From: Sclerodactyla briareus
Lineage: Eukaryota > Echinodermata > Holothuroidea > Dendrochirotida > Sclerodactylidae
Direction: 5' to 3'
Assembly: GCA_026419785.1 (NCBI GenBank)
Contig: JAODTK010003333.1
Location: 124,001 to 188,000 of the forward strand
Length of the DNA stretch: 64,000 nucleotides
This document shows, piece after piece, positions 51,101 to 55,209 of this stretch; positions within the stretch are counted from its first letter, which is position 1; every line of letters starts with the position of its first letter. The notes under the pieces are model-generated. The model saw nothing but the letters and a program-made list of their open reading frames with translations. It made no database searches and was not told the origin of the DNA. Both the position numbers and the translations under genes were made by a program.

Positions 51101-54046
51101 TTTTGAATGCAGCGGCTACTGATCGACAATATACTGACATAACGAGAACTTTGAAAGAGTACTGGGACTGGTCATACCTCATGCCGAATATCAGAGGTCT
51201 AATGATTTTACTCTGATAGCGAGATGTCAGGGCCAATAATGACCATACTTTGGGTGGATGAGTTGTCTTGCAGGCTGGACTCCCTGGAGCGTACAGGCAC
51301 ATTCCAATGAAAAATATGACATTATGAATTTGAAAATCAAATTTGTAAAATATCAATTGCCATGCATTAACTATCATTGAAAAGCATAGAGAATGAAATT
51401 GCTCTCTTCCACATTCATCTACTTTTTTTTTAGGGAGCTTTCGTCATCATTGAACCATTCTCCCCTCCCTGTGAATCACTCTGTTAATTACAGTAAATTA
51501 TCTATTCAATACGGTTTACCTCACTATTCATTTATATTGGCGTGCCACATGAATAAAATGAGCTGACACATATCAATCAAGAGATATGAAAAGTGTTACT
51601 GCAAATGTTCGCGGGGGCAGAAGCAATTGTAGCCCAATGAAGTATAGAGAACCCGAACACTCTACACCGCCTGCCGGTAACTTCCATCATGATCAGTCAA
51701 ATTGATTTACCATGTAGGCAGAAAAGTAGAATACCCACTGTCAGTCAAGATAACAGAATATGAGAAGCACATGGTAAGAACGTATCCTAACATATATAAG
51801 CACAAGTTGAGGTGAGAGCAGGCTAAAATTTCCCAAAAACAGTATTGCCAGGTTGTGTTAATGTTCGTGTTATGTATCATTATAAACAGGAATAATCTTG
51901 TAACGTTGGGCGGTTAGCAGGTATCACATCATGTGATTGGATTCAAAAAAATTATGGATCTATTTGTCCATTGCTGATTTATAATGCGAACATTTTTTTC
52001 TAACGAGAAAACTTTTCGGCACAATGTGTAGTTTTTTGTTAGCATTTATTGTTATCTCGTTAATTGATTACGGACCGTTTAAAACATGCGAGCGCTGTTG
52101 TGAGAATGTATGAGAAATGATGTAATTTCTCTCCTGATTTAGACATCGGGCAGTCGGGGAAAAGTACGTGGGATTACACTTTGGTACTTTTGGTTAGGCC
52201 TCGTGCGTATTATTTGATTGTCTGATTGTACAATCGTTATAAAATCAAGTTCGGTTTTGTAAAATGAGGAGGGGGACTCGGGACCGAGTCCTTTGGGTCG
52301 AGTCCGAGGAATTGAACTTCGAGTACGAGGCACCTGAAAAAAAAGGACTTGAGACCGGTCTCGAGACGAGACCGGACTCGAGTCCTTCAGCACTGATGGA
52401 ATAGGCATTCATTAATAATCATCCATTTTCCAGCGCTTGGGTTGTTGTAACAGTAGAAAACATCTCGTGGTTATTCCCAGCTTCATACAAGGATGGACTA
52501 GAAGGGTGGGTGGTACTGCTTCCAACTCGAGAGTAGGTGGGGTGAGAACAGTGTTTCCATCACCCTCACAATTTTACTTGGGGGGAATGGAATTTTTAAA
52601 TCAGGGTGGGCAAATCCTAGAAATCAGATCAGCAAATCTTTGGAACCTATACTGCGAACATTGCCACATGCATGTGTTACTCATGTTACATTGGCCTTGT
52701 TGTCCCTTGACAAAGTCAGAGTATTAGCAGTCATGTCAGTATTTTGGTGTGTTTGTGAGACCTGGCTATTAAATCGAATCCACCCGAGATGGATGAAGAT
52801 CATCTTTGGTTGTTGTTTTCCCATGATGAGTACATGAACCCTATTGTTTTAGGGTTTGTGGTTGGGGGGTTGGGGGTCATCTGAAGTCGCCAGAAGTCAA
52901 CGACTGGAAACCTTGCAACATGCAGAGTCCAGACTGGTGGGTACGATCAAGTTGAAAGTTTGTGTATATACAGGAATACAGGAAACCTATGTTTTTGCGT
53001 TTTTAGATCGGAGGGAATTTTTGGTCAGTAATAGACATTTTGTGATAAATGGGAATTGCTGAATTTAGCTTGTAACACAATATCTAACCCCCATCTAGAA
53101 CCATAGTTTCCATGCTTTGTCCGTAATCTTGCTAACAAGCTTAAACAATAAATTATGTAAATAGGCTAATCACCCTACTTAGTTAGTGACTTCCGTGCCC
53201 AGGATCTAATCAGATCCTGGGCATACAAAGTTCATAAAAATTGGTCCTACCATTTTGCAGAATCCTGCTAATGAGAAAGTGTGACACACACTCACATACA
53301 CACACTCACATACACACACACGCCAAAGTGATTGGGAAGTCTCTTCGGAACTTTTAGTCTTATGGTTTGATTGATCCAACTATTGGGTATGTGATACATC
53401 TCATGGGTCGGTGATGTTTTGATGAGTTTTTGTAAGGTGAATGCTAGGTAAAACGTAGTGAACGACAATCGTTGCAACAACATGGAGTGCTCCAGTTCTA
53501 AATCAGTACATCATTTGGCCTCCCTGAGCTGTTAATTACGCTGAGTTTTCCATTTCCATGGTGGTTGAGATTTCAATTCTCCTGCCACTGTGCCCACAAA
53601 ATCCAATCTGGCCGAGAGAGAGCATACTGAGGCCTAAATAGTGCAAAGAAATGGAATCTAATGAAATCTTTGTGACATTGTGTGGCAAATAATGAATATT
53701 TTTTTGCTTAGTAATGAATGATATCCAGTCACTGGTGCAATTGGGCTATGCAGCATGCACCATGCACCTGGGCAGTGTGATTATCTCCATTGATGAGGGT
53801 CTATTTTATTCCCGTGAGACAAAGTTTGGACAGCATTGGGACACGTTAAAAGGGTGTGGAGTGCATTGTACAAGAAATTTACAGAATGGTCGTTCGAAGT
53901 AATGTATGTTTGTTCATTCATCAGAGTGGAGTTGAGTTCATCGCCAGCCCTGCTGGTTTGCAACAAGAGACCTGGACATAATCGAGGCCTGCGACAGCCA
54001 TAACATCGCCATGGTACACACCAACACCAGATTGTTTCACCACTGA
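14200..54046 (+). CDS. ATIC: ATIC gene, whole locus (16 coding exons)
   Basis: Encodes the cytosolic bifunctional enzyme that carries out the last two steps of de novo purine synthesis. The C-terminal AICAR formyltransferase domain transfers a formyl group from 10-formyl-THF to AICAR, and the N-terminal IMP cyclohydrolase domain closes the ring to give IMP. Sixteen exons appear in family order: 14,200-14,218; about 15,030-15,153; 16,126-16,210; 17,868-17,933; 19,382-19,470; 20,823-20,901; 22,765-22,837; 25,617-25,901; 29,614-29,719; 31,068-31,153; 35,106-35,187; 36,254-36,381; 37,124-37,288; 38,117-38,281; 50,823-50,918; 53,925-54,046. They sum to about 1,770 nt against about 1,779 nt for the human coding sequence. 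Single-base indels interrupt the frame in about ten exons. Intact splice sites and introns rule out a processed pseudogene. Consensus errors are more likely than decay. Confidence 0.93.
15030..15153 (+). CDS. ATIC: ATIC exon 2, cyclohydrolase N-terminus
   Basis: Encodes the GMVQFGLAS-like helix and the strongly conserved [15 protein letters not shown] segment of the IMP cyclohydrolase domain (15,097-15,145). The frame is broken: the GGTGGGACA part of the SGGT codons has an extra G, and a base seems to be missing near CCAGTTGGTC. The 5' boundary is approximate, because the expected AG acceptor before CACTCCTGAG is not visible and the SVSD codons look deleted. The donor used is probably GTAGTGG at 15,154. 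Confidence 0.75.
15600..16100 (+). repeat. ~250-bp imperfect tandem duplication in intron 2
   Basis: Two units share a run of landmarks: GAGTCATCTCATTAGCATGGGA against GAATCATCTCTTAGCATGGGA, then the GGCCTTGC block, and ATATGCCAAATTGAC against ATATGCCATAAATTGAC. They begin near 15,650 and 15,870 and end just before exon 3. A short TA run sits at about 16,055-16,068. Confidence 0.65.
16126..16210 (+). CDS. ATIC: ATIC exon 3, PEMLGGRVKTLHP region
   Basis: Acceptor CATTTGGCAG at 16,125 and donor GTGAGTG at 16,211. The reading gives GVSEMLGGR and then, after compensating for inserted bases, the VKTLHPAVH motif of IMP cyclohydrolase. The Arg and Lys of this motif are substrate-binding residues in known structures. 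At least two single-base insertions relative to the family frame occur (AGGAGTGAAGGACTCC). Residues are otherwise well conserved. Confidence 0.82.
17300..17577 (-). mobile_element. tRNA-derived SINE, copy A
   Basis: On the minus strand it begins with a tRNA-like head. The A box TTAGCTCAGTCAGTAGAGC lies at 17,544-17,562 and the B box GTGAGTTCGAACC at 17,503-17,515. It ends with a tail containing TTGTAAAGCGCTCTGAG and TATTATTATT (17,305-17,375). The body contains the GTGCCTTGCCCAAG block shared with copy B at 21,050-21,345. The tail resembles the 3' end of the LINE at 3.3-4.6 kb, so LINE machinery may have mobilised it. Confidence 0.85.
17868..17933 (+). CDS. ATIC: ATIC exon 4
   Basis: Acceptor CTGTGTACAG at 17,867 and donor GTATGG at 17,934. 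The first part reads [11 protein letters not shown] and the second part, one frame over, [11 protein letters not shown]. This matches the family pattern GIL-(A/S)-R...D-L...N-(F/Y)-x-(L/F)-I-R. One base is missing at CAGCAG-ATCTG. The exon end joins in frame to exon 5 to give FIRVVACN. Confidence 0.85.
18598..18628. repeat. Poly-T tract
   Basis: A run of about 28 T in intron 4. On the minus strand this would be a poly-A, possibly a retrotransposon tail, but I cannot define an element next to it. Confidence 0.85.
19382..19470 (+). CDS. ATIC: ATIC exon 5, VVACNLYPF region
   Basis: Acceptor TCTTTTTGCAG at 19,381 and donor GTGAGT at 19,471. Open and undamaged: it encodes [12 protein letters not shown], then a variable stretch, then [13 protein letters not shown] and DIG(G) are hallmark segments of the IMP cyclohydrolase domain; the Tyr and Asp lie at the active site in known structures. 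The phase joins correctly to exon 6 across the DIGG codons. Confidence 0.95.
19800..20580 (+). repeat. GCAGCTGC-rich minisatellite
   Basis: From about 20,160 the sequence is a nested array of CATCCAGGCTGAGGCAGCTG and TGCTTAGCTA units, about 22-24 bp, organised partly in ~66-bp higher-order repeats. Degenerate units precede it at 19,800-19,950, on both sides of the SINE-like insert. The open frame through it ([14 protein letters not shown]-like) is a by-product of the repeat unit and not a gene. Confidence 0.85.
19955..20150 (+). mobile_element. tRNA-derived SINE-like repeat
   Basis: A tRNA-like promoter: the A box TGGTTTAGTGGTCTGGTGATTAGG at 19,964-19,987 in shortened words (TTAGTGGTCTGG), and the B box GGGTTCGGATCCC at 20,001-20,013. 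An unrelated body follows, down to TAGCGCCAGTTAATGC. It lacks a full cloverleaf and sits inside a GCAGCT minisatellite, so it is a SINE or tRNA-like relic and not a tRNA gene. It differs from the family at 17.3 and 21.1 kb. Confidence 0.6.
20823..20901 (+). CDS. ATIC: ATIC exon 6, [13 protein letters not shown] region
   Basis: Acceptor TTTTGTTACTAG at 20,822 and donor GTGAGT at 20,902. Intact frame encoding [19 protein letters not shown] and NPDDYT, one of the best conserved parts of ATIC. The Lys of AAAKNH belongs to the cyclohydrolase active site in characterised enzymes. Splicing to exon 7 gives DDYTRILDEM without a frame break. Confidence 0.96.
21050..21345 (-). mobile_element. tRNA-derived SINE, copy B
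   Basis: Better copy of the family at 17,300-17,577. On the minus strand the A box GATTAGCTCATTCGGTAGAGC lies at 21,317-21,337 in shortened form (TAGCTCATTCGGTAGAGC) and the B box GTGAGTTCGAAAC at 21,281-21,293. The central block TGCCTTGCCCAAGGACA is shared with copy A. The 3' tail CGCTATATAAGCACTGAAT runs into an ATT microsatellite near 21,045-21,062. The tail matches the GCGCTATATAA plus (ATT)n end of the LINE at 4,584-4,612. Confidence 0.88.
21812..22250 (+). mobile_element. MITE-like repeat, copy 4
   Basis: Begins TTAAAGGACAACTGCGGGCTT and then follows copy 1 closely: TTCATTTTGTTGAATA, GTTGTGCAAGTATGACATCA, GCATGATGGGATGCTTTTCG and CTTCAGGTTTGGACTGACG to CATCCTGCATGCC. It is about 150 bp shorter than copy 1 in its left half. 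The right GGACAA end is diverged or lost. Confidence 0.65.
22285..22735 (-). mobile_element. LINE 3' fragment (CR1/L2-like C-terminus)
   Basis: Read on the minus strand, it gives the C-terminal part of a non-LTR reverse transcriptase: [10 protein letters not shown], then [17 protein letters not shown], then in other frames [26 protein letters not shown] and [13 protein letters not shown]. This series (GDLI-x-x-FKI-x-HG, RGH-x-x-KL, FF-x-x-RV-x-x-WN, VNAFKN) is characteristic of the C-terminal region of CR1/L2-type LINEs. Frame changes and an internal stop show it is dead. Confidence 0.82.
22765..22837 (+). CDS. ATIC: ATIC exon 7
   Basis: Acceptor TTGATTGGCAG at 22,764 and donor GTTAGT at 22,838. 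Intact frame giving [19 protein letters not shown] and ALAVK, corresponding to the helix before the AFNHTAQYD motif. Joins in frame to exon 8. Confidence 0.95.
23050..23415 (+). repeat. ~119-bp tandem repeat, 3 copies
   Basis: Units start near 23,054, 23,173 and 23,294 with ATGTTTCCCACATTCCATTC. Each carries GAGAACTCGGCTCTATAG, GTGATTGCGTTATTTCG and TAGTTCCATGAAGA. Divergence between units is low, so the expansion is fairly recent. Non-coding, in intron 7. Confidence 0.9.
23690..23885 (+). repeat. Dispersed repeat, copy 1
   Basis: Shares GGCATCAGTC, CCTAGAAGGAAAAAT, CCCCTACCCAT and TCTCCGCAGCTTTCCTGCAAT, in order, with 31,765-31,865. Probably two copies of one interspersed element; its ends and class are unknown. 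Confidence 0.55.
24238..24262. repeat. Poly-C tract
   Basis: A run of about 20 C in intron 7. Runs like this are length-unstable in sequencing. Confidence 0.85.
25617..25901 (+). CDS. ATIC: ATIC exon 8, transformylase domain start
   Basis: The largest exon, with acceptor CTCACATCTAG at 25,616 and donor GTACTA at 25,902. In three alternating frames it encodes [54 protein letters not shown] and WHLVKDLK. The RYGANPHQ segment contributes to AICAR binding in known structures. Near the end, the conserved SFKHV codons (with the catalytic Lys-His pair) appear as TCCTCAACACGTC: one T of TTC and one A of AAA are missing. Four or so single-base losses occur, mostly in homopolymers. A base count near 285 suits a consensus-error explanation. 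Confidence 0.92.
27045..28405 (+). repeat. GGTCA-rich ~310-bp tandem array, 4+ units
   Basis: Units begin near 27,075, 27,385, 27,690, 28,005 and 28,300. Each contains TAACACGATAACTC, GGTTCCCATAATGAGTACAT, CCCTATTGTTTTGGGGTCAG, AAAGGTCATCTGAGGTCAA, AAGTCCAGAATGCCTGGTCC and GGGAAAAATGGG. Single or partial units recur at 10,550, 38,340-39,180 and 52,780, so the unit is both dispersed and tandem. The AGGTCA words look like nuclear-receptor half-sites, but I attach no function to that. Non-coding. Confidence 0.9.
29614..29719 (+). CDS. ATIC: ATIC exon 9
   Basis: Acceptor TCTTACCTCTTTAG at 29,613 and donor GTAAGT at 29,720. Encodes [20 protein letters not shown] and then, after one missing base at CTCGC-ACTGCC, the TAYARAR segment that precedes GADRMSS. 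The junction with exon 8 reconstitutes the conserved AGAA stretch of the transformylase domain. Confidence 0.93.
29990..30310 (+). repeat. ~112-bp tandem repeat, 3 copies
   Basis: Units start at 29,992, 30,102 and 30,215 with GATACATTGACACAGTTTGTA. All carry GGCTGACTGTATAGGATTGT and GGTATTTCCTACCTGTC. Close similarity indicates recent amplification in intron 9. Confidence 0.92.
31068..31153 (+). CDS. ATIC: ATIC exon 10, [11 protein letters not shown] region
   Basis: Acceptor TCTATGCAG at 31,067. Intact frame: [20 protein letters not shown] then PTAKVISRE. This is a signature segment of AICAR transformylase (GADRMSS-F/Y-GDF, DVPTAK-ISRE). The donor chosen, GTGGTC at 31,154, is weak but gives the ISREV join to exon 11. 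Confidence 0.96.
31765..31865 (+). repeat. Dispersed repeat, copy 2
   Basis: Partner of the repeat at 23,690-23,885: GGCATCAGTCCCCTCCGATA, CCTAGAAGGAAAAATTG and TCTCCGCAGCTTCTCTGCAAT. In intron 10. Confidence 0.55.
32020..33805. mobile_element. Foldback-like element with CAAGTC/GACTTG repeats
   Basis: The left flank (32,024-32,105) is a run of AAGTC words. The right flank (about 33,570-33,798) is the same word in both senses (CAAGTCAAGTC, GACTTGAGTC), ending in ACAACACTG. Reversed, that end reads CAGTGTTGT, the CAGTG start common in hAT transposons. I see no matching CAGTG at the left end, so the boundary there is open. The interior has a ~29-bp poly-C run but no transposase frame. It is probably non-autonomous. 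Confidence 0.5.
33128..33159. repeat. Poly-C tract
   Basis: About 29 C in a row, inside the CAAGTC-flanked element of intron 10. Its length is unreliable. Confidence 0.9.
34340..34450 (+). repeat. Dispersed repeat shared with DIRS right flank
   Basis: ATGAGCTGTACAATCTCCCA, TTTGTCCTTGTG and AGAAAGAGTCAAGGAATCAC recur, slightly diverged, at 46,501-46,570 directly right of the DIRS element. The preceding ~250 bp may belong to the same interspersed repeat. Its class is unknown. Confidence 0.6.
34465..34560. repeat. T-rich microsatellite (GTTT/ATTC)n
   Basis: Mixed TTTG, ATTT, ATTC and GTTC tetranucleotide runs over about 95 bp in intron 10. Open frames across it are repeat artefacts. Confidence 0.85.
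35106..35187 (+). CDS. ATIC: ATIC exon 11
   Basis: Acceptor CTATTTTACAG at 35,105 and donor GTAGAG at 35,188. The sequence gives GIAPGY-like codons (one C missing in GCCCGGGC), then [17 protein letters not shown]. This matches the family segment G-I-I-A-P-G-Y-E-x-x-A-L...K-K-x-G-x-Y. The match is moderate residue by residue but the order and spacing are right. A GGTAGAGGT microsatellite follows directly. Confidence 0.78.
36254..36381 (+). CDS. ATIC: ATIC exon 12
   Basis: Acceptor CTTGATCACAG at 36,253 and donor GTATTT at 36,382. Reads LSQNETET, then after a one-base shift [20 protein letters not shown] and NDFCTKRN. The family counterpart is the (F/V)GL-x-L-x-Q-x-R-N-x-x-V segment followed by the KN-loop. 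One missing base at ACC-GGACG explains the frame change. Confidence 0.82.
37124..37288 (+). CDS. ATIC: ATIC exon 13, QSNSVCYAK region
   Basis: Acceptor GACTATCAG at 37,123 and donor GTAAGA at 37,289. Recognisable through frame changes: AVRD, an L-x-VATIALKY-like stretch, TQSNS, VCYAKDGQ, IGIGAQQS and LAGDKANN. These mark the transformylase core; the Asn of QSNS is catalytic in known enzymes. There are several indels (for example GACTATTTTTTGCC where one codon is expected). This is one of the most damaged exons. Confidence 0.85.
38117..38281 (+). CDS. ATIC: ATIC exon 14
   Basis: Acceptor TGCTAAAACAG at 38,116 and donor GTAGATG at 38,282. Encodes WLRQ...LN-x-KFAKGV-KRA, then FVSGTVGED, then W-E-x-W-E and FVDPPEIL. 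This corresponds to the family run WWLR-x-HP-x-V, KF-K-x-GVKRAE, V-x-GT-(I/V)-GED and the E-V-P-E-L-L helix. At least three single-base indels. It is followed by the 12.5-kb intron that carries the DIRS element. Confidence 0.82.
38340..39178 (+). repeat. GGTCA-rich 310-bp family, partial tandem copies
   Basis: Two to three diverged units (CCTATTG..GGGTCAGGTCA, AAAGGTCATCTGAG, AACACGATAACTCGACCCC, GTGAACACGATAACTC), related to the 27-kb array. The last unit stops at GGGAAAATGTGTGAAAC, directly against the DIRS left end. Confidence 0.8.
39181..39332 (+). repeat. DIRS left inverted terminal repeat
   Basis: Starts TTCAGGGAATACCTTCGGGG and contains TTCGGCCAAACGGC, ACACCCTATACCACTAAAAA, GAACGCAGCC and ACTATCATTC. 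The same words, reverse-complemented and in mirror order, make up the right repeat at 46,281-46,475. The arms differ by substitutions and small indels. Confidence 0.92.
40540..42540 (+). pseudogene. DIRS gag-like region (unrecognised)
   Basis: The interval between the left untranslated region and the polymerase contains many overlapping open frames of 60-134 codons on both strands, a consequence of high GC and few stop codons. By position it should hold the DIRS gag ORF. I see no zinc knuckle or other gag motif, so this assignment rests on position alone. Which frames are real cannot be decided by eye. Confidence 0.4.
43190..43780 (+). pseudogene. DIRS reverse transcriptase domain, frame-broken
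   Basis: Landmarks in order: [13 protein letters not shown] (43,238-43,276), [19 protein letters not shown] (about 43,305-43,365), HFRMETPA (43,372-43,395), then in shifted frames DWLAD, a FRDRASSYR stretch, [16 protein letters not shown] (about 43,600-43,620) and, ending near 43,778, [33 protein letters not shown] and GL-VN-x-x-K..YLG-x-xID are typical of DIRS reverse transcriptases. The YLDDWL catalytic box is damaged (LLDAW at about 43,621-43,635). It would synthesise the cDNA. Confidence 0.88.
43920..44730 (+). pseudogene. DIRS RNase H and adjacent conserved domain
   Basis: Begins with [17 protein letters not shown], followed by [22 protein letters not shown]-x-FRP and LTSDA[12 protein letters not shown]: the DIRS connection and the first RNase H motif (SDAS-x-x-GWG-like). 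Further on come the DLFAS-like FASHRNAKR segment (about 44,488-44,514) and [12 protein letters not shown] (about 44,594-44,629). The latter matches the conserved stretch that follows RNase H in DIRS polyproteins. Frames change several times. Confidence 0.75.
44930..46010 (+). pseudogene. DIRS tyrosine recombinase, frame-broken
   Basis: The core-binding domain is suggested by [20 protein letters not shown] and [13 protein letters not shown] (about 44,936-45,048). The catalytic half is suggested by [16 protein letters not shown] (about 45,210-45,260), [25 protein letters not shown] (about 45,450-45,473) and, near 45,780-45,840, an H-x-x-R-like PAWPP..RGS block. The pattern LLSAK-R-x-SEL, KTQSVN and CPVRAL is typical of DIRS recombinases, which integrate a circular double-stranded intermediate. 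The catalytic Arg/His/Tyr set cannot be confirmed through the indels. Confidence 0.72.
46149..46238 (+). repeat. DIRS internal complementary region
   Basis: The first half (AAGTCCGGAAGGTAAGTGCC then CTGAA, ending near 46,177) is the reverse complement of the element's left end (TTCAGGG..CCTTCGGGGACTT). The second half (from about 46,178: AACCCCCTTCGTTAAGG, then GGGGCTACTTACGAGGGGC, CTACCTTCGGAC) is the reverse complement of the right end (GTCCAGAAGGTAAG..CTCGTAAGTAGCCCCCCTTA..GGGGGGTTAA). The two element ends are thus abutted inside the element, as expected for a template that joins the ends in a circle. Confidence 0.9.
46281..46475 (-). repeat. DIRS right inverted terminal repeat
   Basis: Reverse complement of the left repeat: GAATGATAGT, GGCTGCGTTCGGTACC, TTTTTAGTGGTATAGGGTGT and GGCCGTTTGGCCGAA. 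It extends about 40 bp further outward than the left arm (GTAAGTCCAGAAGGTAAG to GGGGGGTTAA). That extension is the part represented in the internal complementary region. Confidence 0.9.
46480..46900. other. DIRS right flank, intron 14
   Basis: Starts with the dispersed repeat shared with 34,340-34,450 (ATGAACTGGTACAATCTTCC, GAAAGAGTCAAGGATCAC) and then continues as unique-looking intron sequence. No exon of ATIC is expected or seen here. Confidence 0.45.
46900..49072 (+). repeat. ~100-bp minisatellite, ~20 copies
   Basis: Head-to-tail units containing AAGGTATGTTTATGATGA, CTAGTTCATAGTTAAAGAGT, CACTCTTCAACCTCAGAAG, ATGTGGGAGAGTTTGTTAGT and CAACTCACCAAAGCTACTCA. Units alternate in subtype (TTAAAGAGTCACTCTTCAAC against TGGAAGAGTCACTCTTTAAC), suggesting a two-unit higher-order repeat. 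The left end is degenerate (from about 46,830). A G-rich/A-rich/T-rich insert interrupts one unit at 48,316-48,360. The whole unit repeats without unique spacers, so it is not a CRISPR array. Confidence 0.95.
49074..49880. mobile_element. Possible non-autonomous DNA transposon
   Basis: Follows the minisatellite abruptly with AGGGCTCTACCAATAATTCG, then GATCGG/TCGGGCC words. Near 49,828-49,870 the same vocabulary returns reversed (CATCGGATCGGACGG, ACATCGGCCGATGTCGG). Such clusters of subterminal TCGG words at both ends recall hAT-type elements. No transposase frame lies between. The right terminus is not defined, so this is tentative. Confidence 0.4.
49890..50822. other. Intron 14, distal part
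   Basis: Contains GTCATGGAAA words repeated loosely between 50,020 and 50,290, a 13-base A run at about 50,337-50,349, and a short fragment resembling the SINE/LINE tail (CTCAGAGCGCTTTACAA, 50,685-50,702). No exon seen other than the acceptor region of exon 15. Confidence 0.45.
50823..50918 (+). CDS. ATIC: ATIC exon 15, [11 protein letters not shown] region
   Basis: Acceptor TTTGACCTACAG at 50,822 and donor GTAGGA at 50,919. Intact frame giving [20 protein letters not shown] and [23 protein letters not shown]-(V/I)-DRA is the most diagnostic C-terminal motif of AICAR transformylase. It joins in frame to exon 16 (RQSGV). Confidence 0.97.
50938..52395. mobile_element. hAT-like non-autonomous element with GAGTCCGAGTC ends
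   Basis: Begins CAGTGCTGGAGTCGATTCC and ends GAGTCCTTCAGCACTG, so the termini are inverted (CAGTGCTGgag / CAGTGCTGaag). Subterminal GAGTCCGAGTC words follow on the left (50,950-51,030) and occur on both strands at the right (52,270-52,385). The bases flanking the two ends are GTGAATAG (left) and A-TGGAATAG (right), an imperfect candidate 8-bp target duplication. The CAGTG start, subterminal repeats and 8-bp duplication fit hAT. No transposase frame is present. It lies 19 bp past the exon 15 donor. Confidence 0.62.
52780..53110 (+). repeat. Single unit of the GGTCA-rich 310-bp family
   Basis: CCCATGATGAGTACATGAAC, CCTATTGTTTTAGGGT, GGGTCATCTGAAGTCGCCAG and AGAAGTCAACGACTGGAAA align with the 27-kb array units, with more divergence. 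Located in intron 15. Confidence 0.7.
53196..53223. repeat. Perfect 12-bp hairpin
   Basis: TGCCCAGGATCT, a 4-base loop AATC, and AGATCCTGGGCA: a perfect stem-loop in intron 15. Too short to name; possibly the centre of a palindromic element. Confidence 0.85.
53284..53323. repeat. (CACACTCACATA)n microsatellite
   Basis: CA-rich tract of about 40 bp with CACTCACATACA units in intron 15. Confidence 0.9.
53925..54046 (+). CDS. ATIC: ATIC exon 16 (terminal exon, stop codon)
   Basis: Acceptor CATTCATCAG at 53,924. Starts [11 protein letters not shown], the family's SGV-x-(Y/F)-IA-x-P-x-G motif. After one or two altered bases around GGTTTGCAACAAGAGACCTGG, the frame resumes as [20 protein letters not shown] and FHH, followed by TGA at 54,044-54,046. 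The RLFHH C-terminus is conserved throughout ATIC proteins. Only the short variable loop is damaged. Confidence 0.95.
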
Positions 54047-54054
54047 GCGATACG

Positions 54055-54528
54055 GGGGACGATCCTTTCTTCATTGAACGAGTGGTCGTAGTTTGTTTCT
54101 TTCGATTGATAACAGGGTACTATATCAGGTTCATTACTCCCTGGGCAATGATGGCCTGATAGAGACCTGACCACATTCCCACAGTGGTTGGTGTTCATGT
54201 GATGCTCATAAGTCATATGTATGGGTGATTTGGATGAGCTCGGTCCCACTCAAGGCCCTCTTTGGTCATAGGTGGTTAGTATTCACAGAGCCCTTCCAAT
54301 GCCAAGCATTACCGTTTTGGGCCACAAACGGCCACTCATGGTCATTCATTCTTCAACGTACTCTAAACTAATCTCTTCATATCCTGCACGATTCCATATG
54401 TGGTTATCCTCGGGATTGGACTGCTATGTCAGGCTGCTCAACAAAGTATGTCTTCAGACTCACAATGAGGACACATGGAAGTCGCTCTATTTCCATTGTC
54501 AAATTAGGGAACATTCAATAATTTACTG
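54055..54528 (+). repeat. Tandem duplication after ATIC stop, unit 1
   Basis: Begins GATGATCC/GACGATCCTTTCTTCATT, directly after the stop codon, and ends with TAGGGAACATTCAATAATTT. The unit is repeated immediately downstream (54,529-55,205) at high identity. It would include the start of the 3' UTR. No AATAAA signal was seen inside it. Confidence 0.9.
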
Positions 54529-55205
54529 ATGATCCTTTCTTCATTGTTCGAGTGGTCGTAGTTTGTTTCTTTCGATTGATAACAGGGTACTATATCAGGT
54601 TCATTACTCCCTCGGCAGTGATGGCCTGATAGAAACCTGACCACATTCCCACGGTGGTTGGTGTTCATGTGATGCTCATAAGTCATATGTATGGGTGATT
54701 TGGATGAGCTCGGTCCCACTCAAGGCCCTCTTTGGTCATAGGTGGTTTAGGTGGTTAGTATTCACAGAGCCCTTCCAATGCCAAGCATTACCGTTTTGGG
54801 CCACAAACGGCCACTCATGGTCATTCTTTTCTGACATTACTGGTAAAGTTAACTGATTCCCCATGTATGCACGATTCCTATTGTGGTTATTCTCATGATT
54901 GGACTGCTATATCGGTCTGCTCAACAAAGTATTTTCAGACTCAAAATGAAGACACGTAACTGAGGACAGGACAAGTCAATCTATTTCATCGCCTGTGTCC
55001 GAATAGAGAAATGAAACCTAGGCAAAGCGAGATGCCATAAATAGTTATTGGTATACGTGTATTTGACATTATTAATTACGAGCGTATGAACAAACCATCT
55101 GCTGGCAATTGGCTACAAAATATGATAAGGTAACATCAACCCTCGGACCAGATAACTAAGGCTATATTCCTCCCCTTGTCAAATTAGGGAACATTCAGTA
55201 CTTTA
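54529..55205 (+). repeat. Tandem duplication, unit 2 (with insert)
   Basis: Matches unit 1 from CGAGTGGTCGTAGTTTGTTT to CAAAATGAAGACACGTAAC (about 54,960). After about 200 bp of extra sequence the final block returns: TTGTCAAATTAGGGAACATT at 55,176-55,195. The duplication therefore predates an insertion in unit 2 (or a deletion in unit 1). Confidence 0.85.
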
Positions 55206-55209
55206 CTCA

